Shown piece after piece: positions 1 through 7,864 of a stretch of 64,000 nucleotides of DNA (position 1 is its first letter; every line of letters begins with the position of its first letter). Position numbers and translations under genes: made by a program. The stretch comes from Bin55 sp009840545. Lineage in GTDB: Bacteria; Pseudomonadota; Gammaproteobacteria; Pseudomonadales; Azotimanducaceae. The notes under the pieces were generated by a model that ran no database searches, was not told where the DNA came from, and worked only from the letters and a program-made list of their open reading frames with translations. The stretch spans positions 992,001 through 1,056,000 of the forward strand of contig OZ242357.1 in NCBI GenBank assembly GCA_965208815.1, in the 5' to 3' direction.

Positions 1-528
1 CTACGAAGAATGTGGGGAGAAGAGCCCGAAACGAAGTTCGATGGAAAGTTCGTTCAAGCCGATAATGTCGTGTGCCTGCCGAAACCGCCCCGAAGAGTTC
101 CCATACTCATTGGCGGTTCTGGTGAAAAGGTGACTCTTCGAATTGTCGCCGAACATGCCGATATATGGAATAACCTTGCGGGGCACCAAACAAACCTTGC
201 CACAAAAGTTGATGTACTTAAGACCCATTGTGATGATGTCGGAAGAGACTTTTCTGAAATAACTATCAGCCAACAATGCTTGGTTACAGTCGCACGGACG
301 AAAGAAGAAGCAGAACCAGCCGCACAACGAGCGGCAGCAATATTTGGAGGTCATCTCGGGGACCCTTTGGGACCCATGGCGATTACTGGTACTCCGGATC
401 AGTGTATAGAGAGAATTCAGCGTCACATTGACTTGGGTTGCACCATGTTCATGATCGAGTTCTTCGGCAAGGACACTAAAGAACCTGCCCAACTATTCAT
501 GGAGGAGGTTGCTTCAGAGTTTGCCTAG
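1..528 (+). CDS. LLM-class flavin-dependent oxidoreductase, 3' part only
   Basis: The reading frame is open from the first base, so the start lies outside the window. What is left is the C-terminal half of a bacterial-luciferase-like (F420- or FMN-dependent) monooxygenase. Family features seen are the PILIGGSGEKVTLRIVAEHAD stretch (roughly residues 37-57 of the visible part), where the barrel strand and phosphate-binding loop of the cofactor site lie, and the late segment with ITGTPDQCIERIQRHIDLGC typical of the last helix-strand unit. The substrate cannot be told. A gene of the same family starts at the far right end of the window, and two more lie at 40.4 and 45.0 kb, so this locus is rich in the family. 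Family assignment is firm; cofactor choice (F420 or FMN) is inference. Confidence 0.85.
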   Translation, partial: LRRMWGEEPETKFDGKFVQADNVVCLPKPPRRVPILIGGSGEKVTLRIVAEHADIWNNLAGHQTNLATKVDVLKTHCDDVGRDFSEITISQQCLVTVARTKEEAEPAAQRAAAIFGGHLGDPLGPMAITGTPDQCIERIQRHIDLGCTMFMIEFFGKDTKEPAQLFMEEVASEFA

Positions 529-584
529 TGATTCGCCGAACCGAATTTCAGTTTCACAGTCCTGACAGGCGTACAGACACGCTG

Positions 585-1502
585 CTAGTCGTCAGTGTTC
601 TGGTGAACCTTTGTCAAGGTATCCTCCGCGGCTTTCCCCATCGCATCGGCGCACAAAACTATTTCATCCGAGTACGTCCCCGTACACTTTTCTAATTTTT
701 CGTCGTAAGGGTCAAAGGAAAAGCGTCTTCTCCATTCTTTAATTGCGTTCTTATCCTTCTCATAGTTCTCCAGTACATTCACAATCAAGACAATTTCATT
801 CTCAAAATACTCTTGCGCACTCCCTGCAAAACATCCATTCAACGATGAATGTGCCTTGTCTGAACAGCTAAAGTAGTCGCCGGTTATGATTGGCAATTGA
901 TCGGCGACGACACTTATTCTCTCCCTTCTTGCATCGTGTGAGGCGACTCTGTTCAGGGCCGATGAGTAGTGATACATCAATCGATCTGCCCCTTGTCCCA
1001 CTATTCGCAGCAAAAAGCCTCTTACCGCTGTACTCGATACAGAATCTAGCAGTTCTTCTATTCGGTCTAGCGTGTTGACTAAGGTAGAAGAATCATCCAT
1101 TCCCCATCTGTTTTCTCGTAAGAGTGGTACAAGGGTTCGATACTTTTCAAGATGCTCCATTTTTTCGTATCCGGACGAATCGAGAACCTCATGTAGGTCT
1201 GGAGCACTCTCTGCGAGGCTGTCAAGCTGTCGTTGAAGCAGCGAACGGTCGTCGTTAGCACTTGATTCCTTGAATTCTTCACGAAACGTGTCGAACCTTT
1301 CAGCGAAATGGTCGCGAAAATTTGAAGTGTCTGAATCGGACAGTTCTTGAAACCATTCGGTGTCTTCAAGGACTTCGATTATTGCGTCGGCTAGATCATA
1401 GGCGAACTCAGAGTTGTCAGCGTATGCTGGATCTTGAGCGGCAAAGACGGACACGAACATCGTCACGAGGCATGCGAATAACGTATTTCTTGCTCTCACC
1501 AT
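585..1502 (-). CDS. Secreted hypothetical protein, about 305 aa
   Basis: No family is recognised. I chose the ATG at 1502 over an upstream ATG at 1529 because CGGAG sits 6-8 nt before it. From there the protein starts MVRARNTLFACLVTMFVSVF, a classical Sec signal peptide ending near AYA-D. The mature part is acidic and predicted to be mostly helical. Four cysteines in the last third (YFSCSD, NGCFAG, EKCTGT, VLCADA) could form two disulfides, which fits a periplasmic or extracellular protein. It is convergent with the monooxygenase to its left. Function unknown. Confidence 0.7.
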   Translation of the reverse strand: MVRARNTLFACLVTMFVSVFAAQDPAYADNSEFAYDLADAIIEVLEDTEWFQELSDSDTSNFRDHFAERFDTFREEFKESSANDDRSLLQRQLDSLAESAPDLHEVLDSSGYEKMEHLEKYRTLVPLLRENRWGMDDSSTLVNTLDRIEELLDSVSSTAVRGFLLRIVGQGADRLMYHYSSALNRVASHDARRERISVVADQLPIITGDYFSCSDKAHSSLNGCFAGSAQEYFENEIVLIVNVLENYEKDKNAIKEWRRRFSFDPYDEKLEKCTGTYSDEIVLCADAMGKAAEDTLTKVHQNTDD

Positions 1503-1620
1503 TCCAATCTCCGAAGGCTTGTTGCCCATTGTCTTATGTATGTAATTGAGATCTGACTCAAAGGGATGTTACAACAGGGTTTACACGACGCTCAAATACA
1601 CACTCTCTCATTTGCGACGA

Positions 1621-1726
1621 GTTGAGGCAAACAGCAAGACTTAAAGGAACGAAACAACTGTTATTAGAGAAAGCAATGTCAATGAATGTTCAAGATATTC
1701 GAACTACGAGCTCATTGTCCCGCCAA
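1621..1726 (-). pseudogene. Relic of a second PhyH-like gene 3' end (diverged repeat)
   Basis: These 106 bases align without gaps and at roughly 80 percent identity with 13373-13478, which is the last codons plus downstream DNA of the intact PhyH dioxygenase. On the minus strand the relic still reads WRDNELVVRIS and then a stop at 1690, against WRDNEFVVQIS in the intact gene. Nothing recognisable as PhyH is left upstream of it, so this is the tail of a deleted or recombined paralogue. Confidence 0.6.
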
Positions 1727-2077
1727 CCTGAACTCGATGATCACTGCACCATGGTGGGGTTGAGGCCGTAGGGCACGTTGACAGCGCTACGCTCATCAGG
1801 TTGCACCAGTGCAAGTTCCAGTATTGCTTCCGCTGTCCGCTCCCCTAACACGTATACAGTCAACGATTTAATGATCAGAATGAGCCGTCGAGAGAAATGC
1901 TGGCTATTCCCAATACTTGCCGAAGTCTTTTGATCGATGCAAACACACACAAGTCACAGCTCTTGACATCGAGACCACAGAGTAGTTTGACGAAAGAGAT
2001 CTACCTTGGCGTTCGTCCGCAGAAAAGCATGCAATCCTGCGCACCCCCCCCCCACCGTAAGGCACGGCTCAATTTGA
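1727..2077. other. Intergenic DNA without a convincing gene
   Basis: A 69-codon minus-strand frame (1741-1950) ending QPDERSAVNVPYGLNPTMVQ is open but has no signal I can assign. It may be another coding relic, since it sits next to the PhyH relic. A run of ten C residues lies near 2045. No RNA gene seen. Confidence 0.4.
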
Positions 2078-2539
2078 CTAACTATCGGTTAAGTCGTCCT
2101 CTGTTTTTTCTGATGGAACCTCGTTTTCCGGTTCTTTTGCTTGCTCTTTCAGCTTACCAATGAATTTACGGCCTTTGTCATCTGTGGATTGACTTTCCAA
2201 TTCGCTCGCTATTCCGGACATTTCGCCGTCTTCTACTTTGCCAGAGTACACCATGATAGGTCCATTCAATTGCTCAAAATCGACTTGGAACGAAAACTCG
2301 TTTCCATCAATTTTGACGTCGTCTCCCACCCAAGATTGAACTGATGAACCAAGTACTAGTGAAATGCTGATCTCGTGCTCTCCTTCCCCGTTCTTTCCAA
2401 TAGAAACAACGGTTTCTCCAAAGTCTAACGCAGCTGACGTGTCTGGAAACTCGATGACGTATTCGCCAACTAAATCCGCAACAATTGGAATTGTCATGAG
2501 CAGAATCAGAGTGCCAATCGAAGACTTCACATAATTCAT
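2078..2539 (-). CDS. Secreted or membrane-anchored acidic hypothetical protein
   Basis: The start is placed at 2539 (MNYVKSSIGTLILLMTIPIV) because GAGGAAA lies about 11 nt upstream, and because this gives a short basic N-terminus followed by a hydrophobic segment typical of a signal peptide or uncleaved anchor. A longer reading frame upstream has no better signal. The mature part, about 130 residues, alternates short strands (VVSIGKNGEGEHEISISLVLG) and ends in a very acidic, Glu/Lys-rich tail (EKTEDDLTDS). No family is recognised. It is separated from the IS5-type transposase by about 100 bp. Confidence 0.55.
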   Translation of the reverse strand: MNYVKSSIGTLILLMTIPIVADLVGEYVIEFPDTSAALDFGETVVSIGKNGEGEHEISISLVLGSSVQSWVGDDVKIDGNEFSFQVDFEQLNGPIMVYSGKVEDGEMSGIASELESQSTDDKGRKFIGKLKEQAKEPENEVPSEKTEDDLTDS

Positions 2540-2646
2540 AAGATGGCCATTTTCCTCGTGCAAACTCGTGTCAAAGTAACTTTGAAAATTTAGGCACACC
2601 GATTTTTAGTATTGCAATAGATGTTCGAATCTGTCGGGCACCTCTA

Positions 2647-3861
2647 TTAAAGCGTTTTTCGGACTGGCGAGTAGTCGTTTAGGGGAGAGAATCGCCGGAA
2701 TCTTCGATATTCGTTTGATTTGGCCAAGTTGCGCGTCCCCTGTGCAGGCTTCAAGCCTGCTTTTTCGGTCCGGTGTCGGATTTCGGGCGCACTGAGGCAC
2801 CGACGCTGCCCAGGAGCGCTTTCGACCTCCACCAGATGGACCAGACGTCTCATGTTGTACACGACGTGCTCCAAGAGGAGTTCCGAGCGGGCCCGCTTCA
2901 GACCCACGCCGCGGTGCTTGTCAACTTTCATGTCGTTGCGGATCGATCCGAAGACATGCTCCACCCGAGCCCGGGTCCTGGCGATCGACTTGTTGGCCTC
3001 CTCGCGAGCCTGTCTCAACGGCTCCCGCTCCTTTCTGGGAGCGCGGAACGCGAGGCACGGCACGCGGTACCGTCCCTGGATGCCTTCGCGCAGCTCCTGC
3101 GAGTCGTAGCCTCGGTCGCCGTACACCGGACCCCGCTTCGGCACCTTGTCGAGAAGCCCCGCCGCCTCCTGGACGTCGTGCACGTTGGCCGGAGTCACCG
3201 AGCCGGCGCGGATCAGCTTGTGCCTCACGTCCACCACCACATGGCGCTTGTAGCCGAAGAACGACTTCGAGCCCTTCCTCGTCCACTGCGCGTCGAGGTC
3301 CTTCTGCCGCCGCTTCGAAGGCTTCCATCGGGGCCTGCCGCCCCCGTCGATCGTCTCCCGCTCCTCCTTCTTCAGTCGCCGCACCGGAACCTCCACCACG
3401 CTGGCGTCGATCATGCAGCCGTCCTTCATCGCGAACCCCTTCTCCCGGGCGATCGCCTCCATCTCCTCGAACACCTGGTCCATGACGCCCCGCCTCTCCA
3501 GAGCCTTGCGGTACTTGTGGATGGTCTTCGCGTCCGGACCCGTGCCCGGACTCAGTCCCAGAAACCGCACCACCCGCGCGTGATGGCGGCACAGATCCTC
3601 CAGAGCCTCGTCCGAAAGATCGCCCTTGGTCTTGCCCACCACCAGAACCTTGAACATCGAAACCGCGTCCCACGAGGGACGACCCGGCCTCGCGTCGTGG
3701 CGCGTCCACGGCCACGCCCTCTCCAGGGTTTCCCGGAACCGCTCCCAGTCGAACAGACAATCCATCTTCTCCAGATGCGTGTCCTTCGAACGCTCCAGCG
3801 AGGCAAACATGGACGAGTCGGGAAGCAGGTCGGCTTCGGAAGGTCGAACGGTGCGTGTCAT
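2647..3861 (-). CDS. IS5-family transposase (DDE)
   Basis: DDE transposase of the IS5 type, cutting and joining element ends. Visible landmarks are an N-terminal helical domain (DWERFRETLE, then WDAVSMFKVLVVGK), the first catalytic Asp in GCMIDASVVEVPVR, the second in VYGDRGYDSQELREG, and the C-terminal Glu in RARVEHVFGSIRNDMK. The stretch SFFGYKRHVVVDVRHKLI is characteristic. I start at the ATG at 3861 (MTRTVRPSEADLLPD); the frame is open further, to 3957, but that part overlaps the end of the neighbouring gene. It is visibly GC-richer than its surroundings, as expected for a transferred element. I could not find convincing terminal inverted repeats or a target duplication, so element limits are not given. 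Confidence 0.85.
   Translation of the reverse strand: MTRTVRPSEADLLPDSSMFASLERSKDTHLEKMDCLFDWERFRETLERAWPWTRHDARPGRPSWDAVSMFKVLVVGKTKGDLSDEALEDLCRHHARVVRFLGLSPGTGPDAKTIHKYRKALERRGVMDQVFEEMEAIAREKGFAMKDGCMIDASVVEVPVRRLKKEERETIDGGGRPRWKPSKRRQKDLDAQWTRKGSKSFFGYKRHVVVDVRHKLIRAGSVTPANVHDVQEAAGLLDKVPKRGPVYGDRGYDSQELREGIQGRYRVPCLAFRAPRKEREPLRQAREEANKSIARTRARVEHVFGSIRNDMKVDKHRGVGLKRARSELLLEHVVYNMRRLVHLVEVESAPGQRRCLSAPEIRHRTEKAGLKPAQGTRNLAKSNEYRRFRRFSPLNDYSPVRKTL
2744..2765 (+). terminator. Perfect hairpin plus T-run inside the transposase 3' end
   Basis: GCAGGCTT, one base, AAGCCTGC, then TTTTT. On the plus strand this has the form of a Rho-independent terminator, which would stop transcripts entering the IS from outside against the transposase. 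It overlaps the C-terminal codons of the transposase, so it could also be just a coding palindrome. Confidence 0.35.
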
Positions 3862-3898
3862 GCGAGAAAAGCAACGGTAGTTTGGAACAACCCCTATG

Positions 3899-5854
3899 TT
3901 AGCCCCAAAATGTTGCGTTCCTGCTGCAACACCGCAGACAATCGACAAAATCGTCAATTAATAGACGTGCCCTGTCGTAGAGTTTGGCCTGTTCATTCAA
4001 ATCTTCAAGATCCTGCTGGGTTATATGAGATCGTAAATTCTCTAATTGAGACTTGCTCAGTGATTCTTCGCCGAAAAATCGGTTGTATAAGACCAACCAT
4101 TTTGCGGCACTTGAACGAGCCTCTATTGACGGGAGTTGTTCTAACTCTGAGTAAACTAAAGCTGGATTGGCACTGGCCAAACGAGAAAAAAGACCATCAA
4201 TATAATCCGTCTGGAAGTCTTCGGGTAAATCGTGTACTAGGCTGATTGCTTCCTGATAGTCTTCGTTCTTTGCCAATCGCTCACCCACGGCTAAATAGGC
4301 CATAAGTCGTGTGATGCCTTCGCGGGTTCTTGGCAACATAGATTTCGCTGCCTGAAGGTCTTGCTTAGCAAGCCATGTAACAACATATGCTTCCATTCCT
4401 AATCCAAGCGAATTCAATGGTTGCGCGGTTGCGGTTTGCATTGCTTGCTCGGACTCTTCCACTGAGAGGTTCGAAAGTGCATTTTGAACTAACGACAGTT
4501 GATACTTTCTGACGTGAGGGTTTGTTGCTACCCACTGAAACGCTTCGAGCGCATTGATGCTGGACCAGGAACTTACGATCGTTTGTGCTTGACCAAGAGT
4601 TCCCTCGTTGGAGTCCACGAACAGTCGATTCGCCGCTTCCTTTGGATCGACGAGTAACATTGTCCGAATAGCGATCTCTTGAGCTACTTCCTGCAACCAA
4701 TGTGGTAGGTTATCCAGTTGGTCGAGAAATTCGTGCGGATTTAGACCTGCCCATGCGTCGAGTGCGGCTTCTTCAAGCGACTTTCGCAATTCAATCGACT
4801 CAATTTCAGCCAATGCAACAAAAACAGCATCAGGATCCCTAATGACCCAATTCATGGCAAGCCTATGTACTGACGCATACATATCTGCTTGATACGTTTG
4901 TATAGCATAGGAGAATGCTTCATGAGGACTAAAGCGGGAATGGAGTTCCAATGCACGATGTACCAATTGAAGCCGAAGGGTGTCATCTCCAAGGGAGTTT
5001 CTCACTTGAGTAAGTGCGTCTAATCCTTCGTGTTCTATCCATTTCATGACTACCGGTAGCATTTCTAGGAACTGAGACGAATCGTCTGTACTATCGTTTA
5101 GCATTCTGTTCCAATCTGTTGCTGGATGGTCTTGAGACTCATATTCTTTATTCATAGCTACCAAGTCGTTCAAACCAGAACTAATGTTGAGATTCTCTTT
5201 AATCTCTCTCAATCGATTGGGTGAGGTGTCCGAGAGTGTGTTCATAATTGTGATAAATGCAAGGACTCGATCAGACTCTTCCATGGTATTAACATGTTTG
5301 ACACATTCGTCTAGATCGTAGTGTGACCATTCTGCAAGTATTATTCGTAACGAATGATCGCGGCGAATCTGAGGAATCTTGTCCAAGTTGGCAATTGCTT
5401 GAATTGGGCTGACCAATGCGAATCGACGAAAGACCTCGTCTTGGGTCAAATGTAGGGCATGAGGACTTTGAATTTGGTTCGATTTATCGATTATTGTCTC
5501 CAGTTGTCCGACATCGGCCTGGAGGAGAAAACTGTCCAAAAGCTGTAGATAGGCAAAGCCGTGCGTGTTCGTGGCCAGCTCCATCAGGCGACCGCTCACA
5601 TCACTTACGGAATTCATACCTACGCTTGATCTTTGCAATGTTGTTGATGAATTCAACAGCTCATGTTCCGATTTATGCTCCGGCGCATCCCGACAAGAAG
5701 TCTTGCTAAGCGTCGTAGAGTTCGAAGCCTGAAATAATACCAAGCAAATCCCTGATGAAATTATTAATAGAAATAGAATTACGATTACATAAGAAAAAGA
5801 GATTTTGCGGTTTTCGAGACTTGTAATCACTGGAACAATTCCTGTTTGATCCAA
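3899..5854 (-). CDS. Membrane-anchored helical-repeat protein, unknown function
   Basis: About 651 residues. Residues 20-46 (YVIVILFLLIISSGICLVLF) form one transmembrane anchor; the rest should face the periplasm. The body is made of repeated helical units of about 35-40 residues with a recurring pattern of Trp, acidic-Pro and Ala (for example ANLDKIPQIRRDHSL, AEIESIELRKSLEEAAL, EAFQWVATNPHV), suggesting an alpha-solenoid scaffold. The only start available at the left edge is a TTG at 5854 with no clear ribosome site, so the first residues are uncertain. The gene ends at 3899, where the IS5-type transposase frame begins; the Cys-rich tail (CLRCCSRNATFWG) may be IS-derived, in which case the native C-terminus has been lost. 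No named family recognised. Confidence 0.65.
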   Translation of the reverse strand: MDQTGIVPVITSLENRKISFSYVIVILFLLIISSGICLVLFQASNSTTLSKTSCRDAPEHKSEHELLNSSTTLQRSSVGMNSVSDVSGRLMELATNTHGFAYLQLLDSFLLQADVGQLETIIDKSNQIQSPHALHLTQDEVFRRFALVSPIQAIANLDKIPQIRRDHSLRIILAEWSHYDLDECVKHVNTMEESDRVLAFITIMNTLSDTSPNRLREIKENLNISSGLNDLVAMNKEYESQDHPATDWNRMLNDSTDDSSQFLEMLPVVMKWIEHEGLDALTQVRNSLGDDTLRLQLVHRALELHSRFSPHEAFSYAIQTYQADMYASVHRLAMNWVIRDPDAVFVALAEIESIELRKSLEEAALDAWAGLNPHEFLDQLDNLPHWLQEVAQEIAIRTMLLVDPKEAANRLFVDSNEGTLGQAQTIVSSWSSINALEAFQWVATNPHVRKYQLSLVQNALSNLSVEESEQAMQTATAQPLNSLGLGMEAYVVTWLAKQDLQAAKSMLPRTREGITRLMAYLAVGERLAKNEDYQEAISLVHDLPEDFQTDYIDGLFSRLASANPALVYSELEQLPSIEARSSAAKWLVLYNRFFGEESLSKSQLENLRSHITQQDLEDLNEQAKLYDRARLLIDDFVDCLRCCSRNATFWG

Positions 5855-6130
5855 TTTGGAATGGAATGTTGAACCACTTTAAACAGAAATGACATCGTGT
5901 GTTCAAGTTCCGAGTCTGTCAAGAAATTCTCACGTTGATTAGCTTCATGAATCTAGATGACAGCTCGTGATTTCGTGCGTAGACCGGAAAACTGTCAATG
6001 GCACCGAAGTGTTCGGCTCTATGAAGATTTTTGTGCGTATTTCGCATTCCACATGCCGGTAGCCTTCCAATTCTACGAAATATTTTGATACTTTGGCAGC
6101 TTGGACCAGATTTCAGCATCCTTGAGCTGT
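5855..6130. other. Intergenic DNA left of the nested transposon
   Basis: No gene seen. Joined to the sequence right of 13303 with one copy of AACCGAGT it would rebuild the empty insertion site, which appears intergenic. Confidence 0.4.
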
Positions 6131-6138
6131 AACCGAGT
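6131..6138. repeat. Left 8-bp target duplication AACCGAGT
   Basis: AACCGAGT directly precedes an IS1595-type end (CGCTCATTTGTAGTTAAG). The same eight bases directly follow the opposite-facing end at 13295. Eight-base duplications are the rule for the IS1595 family, so this marks a single transposition unit or its descendants. Confidence 0.75.
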
Positions 6139-6226
6139 CGCTCATTTGTAGTTAAGATGGTGTGGATGCCTTCCAGCTACCGGCATGGTAGCGTATTGTT
6201 TTCACTAACAAGAAAGGAAGACATCC

Positions 6227-7276
6227 ATGGACAACATTGTAAGAACGGTCGGGCTGGATCTGGCGAAGAATTCGTTTCACGTCTTTTGCGCCAATCAAGA
6301 AGGTCGGCGTGTGGAATCGAGAGCCTTGCGACGCAGTGAAGTACTCGGGTACTTTGCGAAGCTGGATCCTTGCACGGTGGCGATGGAAACCTGCTCGGGC
6401 GCCAACTGGTGGTGTCGTCAGCTGGGCGCGTTGGGTCACGACGCGCGCCTGATTCCGGCCCTGTACGTCAAGCCGTACGTGAGGAGGCAGAAAAACGACG
6501 CTCACGACGCGGAGGCAATCTGCGAGGCCGCGCAGCGGCCCAACATGCGTTTCGCCCCCGTGAAAAGCGAGAGGTCCTCGGGACTGCTGTCTCTGCAGCG
6601 AACCCGTCAGGCAATGATCAAGCAGCGCACCATGAACGTCAATCACGTGCGTGCGGCCTTTGCGGAGTTCGGCGTGGTGGCACCTCCTGGATCGAAGGGA
6701 TTCGAGCAGCTTGCGGAACAATTGCGAATGGGCATCGAAGCGTTGCCTTCGGTGTTGCGGGAAAGTCAAGAGCCCGCTCTGACCGTGATCGAGCGGCTTC
6801 AGGAATCGATCGACGATTTGCACGCAAGGATCCTGACCTGGCACAAGACGAGCGAAGCGAGCCTTCGACTTGAGGAAATACCCGGAGTGGGGGTGCTCTC
6901 CGCAACCTACCTCGCTGCCGTCCTCGAAGACGGGTCGGCGTATCGCAGCGGGCGCCAGTTCTCGGCCAGCCTTGGATTGGTTCCCGAGCAGCGCTCCACG
7001 GGAGGACGGCAGAAACTGGTCGGCATCACGAAAAAGGGCGATCCACTGTTGCGCAAGTTGCTCTTCGAAGGAGCGTTCGCAGTGCTGGGCCATCGAATTC
7101 GCGACGGGGGCAGGAATTTCCCGGGAACGGCGCGACGGGTAAAGGAGAAGTCGTTGAAGGGGGTCGCTGTGGAGCTGGCGAATCGCAATGCCCGAACAGC
7201 ATGGTCGATGATTCGCCACGGCACTCGGTACGATCCCCAACGACAGCGCATGAGAGAGCAGTCAATGGCCGCATGA
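6227..7276 (+). CDS. IS110-family (IS1111-like) transposase, copy 1
   Basis: 349-residue DEDD recombinase. The N-terminal RuvC-like domain shows Asp11 in VGLDLAK, Glu54 in AMETCSGA, and Asp91/Asp94 in KNDAHDAEAI. The C-terminal Tnp domain carries the helix-hairpin PGVGVLSATYLAAVL and the GRQFSASLGLVPEQRSTGG stretch with the candidate nucleophile serine (Ser246 or Ser248). Both domains are complete. AAGGAAG precedes the ATG. IS110 enzymes act with an RNA that bridges donor and target DNA; in the IS1111 group that RNA comes from downstream of the gene, which matches the long non-coding right end here. The protein is identical in sequence to the copy at 12158-13207. Confidence 0.95.
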   Translation: MDNIVRTVGLDLAKNSFHVFCANQEGRRVESRALRRSEVLGYFAKLDPCTVAMETCSGANWWCRQLGALGHDARLIPALYVKPYVRRQKNDAHDAEAICEAAQRPNMRFAPVKSERSSGLLSLQRTRQAMIKQRTMNVNHVRAAFAEFGVVAPPGSKGFEQLAEQLRMGIEALPSVLRESQEPALTVIERLQESIDDLHARILTWHKTSEASLRLEEIPGVGVLSATYLAAVLEDGSAYRSGRQFSASLGLVPEQRSTGGRQKLVGITKKGDPLLRKLLFEGAFAVLGHRIRDGGRNFPGTARRVKEKSLKGVAVELANRNARTAWSMIRHGTRYDPQRQRMREQSMAA

Positions 7277-7299
7277 CGGAGCAAAACTCGCAGTGACGA

Positions 7300-7514
7300 T
7301 GGGAGAACGGACAGATTCCGGGACCGGGACAACCCGCTTCAACACTAGAGCCACGAGCTCGCAGTTAAGATTGGGACCTAGTCCTCGGATGCCATCATGG
7401 CCAGAGCGCATTAGCCGTCTCGCAAACAGGTCGAATAGAAGTACGCGAAGTCCGACTGCCACTTCGTCGCTATTGAAATGGAAGCGAATTGGAGCAATGC
7501 AATGAATTGATTTA
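7300..7514 (+). ncRNA. Candidate bridge RNA/seekRNA of IS110 copy 1
   Basis: Non-coding right end of the element; limits are approximate. TTCAACACT (7338-7346) is identical to the left half of the insertion site on the CT strand, and AGTTAAG (7363-7369) is the reverse complement of the right half, CTTAACT. Both include the CT core, as expected for the two guides of a target-binding loop. A short GAGC/GCTC hairpin separates them. About 65 bases on, ATAGAAG (7435-7441) is complementary to the element's own right-end junction CTTCTAT, and CCATC (7392-7396) partly matches the left-end side, as expected for a donor loop. The donor match on the left side is weak. The RNA itself is inferred. Confidence 0.6.
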
Positions 7515-7570
7515 GACTGTTGAACGGAAGGCATCCATAGAAGACTGTTGAACGGAAGGCATCCATAGAA
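7515..7570. repeat. Tandem duplication of the IS110 right end (2 x 28 bp)
   Basis: Two perfect head-to-tail 28-base units (7515-7542, 7543-7570), each containing GGAAGGCATCC and ending CATAGAA. Copy 2 of the element has a single unit at 11892-11919. The doubling is therefore specific to this copy and includes the recombination core. Confidence 0.9.
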
Positions 7571-7571
7571 G

Positions 7572-7703
7572 TGTTGAAATCCTCTCGATTTGTGGGGTTC
7601 AAGACCTCGCATTTGCTGAATGAGGGCTTCCAAGCGGCCTGAATCCAGGCAAGATATCCCTGTAGATTGCGGCTTGAGACGGCTAGCCCTGAAGTTAACA
7701 CAA
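7572..7703 (-). pseudogene. IS1595-family transposase, C-terminal remnant
   Basis: On the minus strand it reads VSSRNLQGYLAWIQAAWKPS and continues through KCEVLNPTNREDFNT to a stop next to the terminal repeat. The right copy reads VSSRYLQGYLSWIQAVRKPS and SECEVLSPSKTEDFNT at the same place. Only about 40 codons survive; the upstream part is lost. Confidence 0.7.
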
Positions 7704-7864
7704 GTGGGACATTTTTTCTTGACATTGACAAACGGAGACGTGAGGAATTTTTGATGAATGTAAGTGCCTGAATCTCTCGTCGGTGCGAAGCAAGAAATGG
7801 CTGGCGGCAACAATTCGGGCTGCGGTATCCTGAATCAAAGCGGAATTGATGAGAGCCAGCCCAA

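Larger units (their letters stand above)
6157..7571 (+). mobile_element. IS110-family element, IS1111-like, copy 1
   Basis: Ends are set by comparison with copy 2 and by the shared AG (CT on the other strand) core at 6155-6156 and 7570-7571. Short left end (about 70 bases before the gene) and long right end (about 290 bases after it), with 11-base subterminal inverted repeats GGATGCCTTCC (6164-6174) and GGAAGGCATCC (7526-7536 and again 7554-7564). This layout fits the IS1111 group. It is 28 bases longer than copy 2 because its last 28 bases are tandemly doubled. No target duplication beyond the 2-base core. Confidence 0.85.
6139..7703 (-). mobile_element. Left IS1595-family relic interrupted by IS110
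   Basis: Left terminal repeat at 6139-6156, then the IS110-type insertion, then the rest of the repeat (TGTTGAAA from 7572) and about 130 bases of transposase 3' coding. Its own right end and most of its transposase are gone. Re-joining the flanks across the insertion rebuilds GTAGTTAAGTGTTGAAA, which matches the intact left end of the right IS1595 copy except for one base. Confidence 0.7.

Noticed and set aside
2670..3900. TAGGGG at 2680 and its inverted form near 3892 as IS5-type element ends
   Set aside because: Only six bases match and no target duplication is visible.
2773..4245. 490-codon plus-strand frame opposite the IS5-type transposase
   Set aside because: Low-complexity Arg/His/Leu-rich product antisense to a clear DDE transposase; a shadow of GC-rich coding.
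6152..7240. 362-codon minus-strand frame opposite the IS110 transposase (and its twin at 12194-13282)
   Set aside because: Antisense shadow of a complete DEDD transposase, no family signal.
7515..7570. Two 28-base repeats as a possible CRISPR array
   Set aside because: Units are directly adjacent without a spacer and are part of the IS end; no cas genes.
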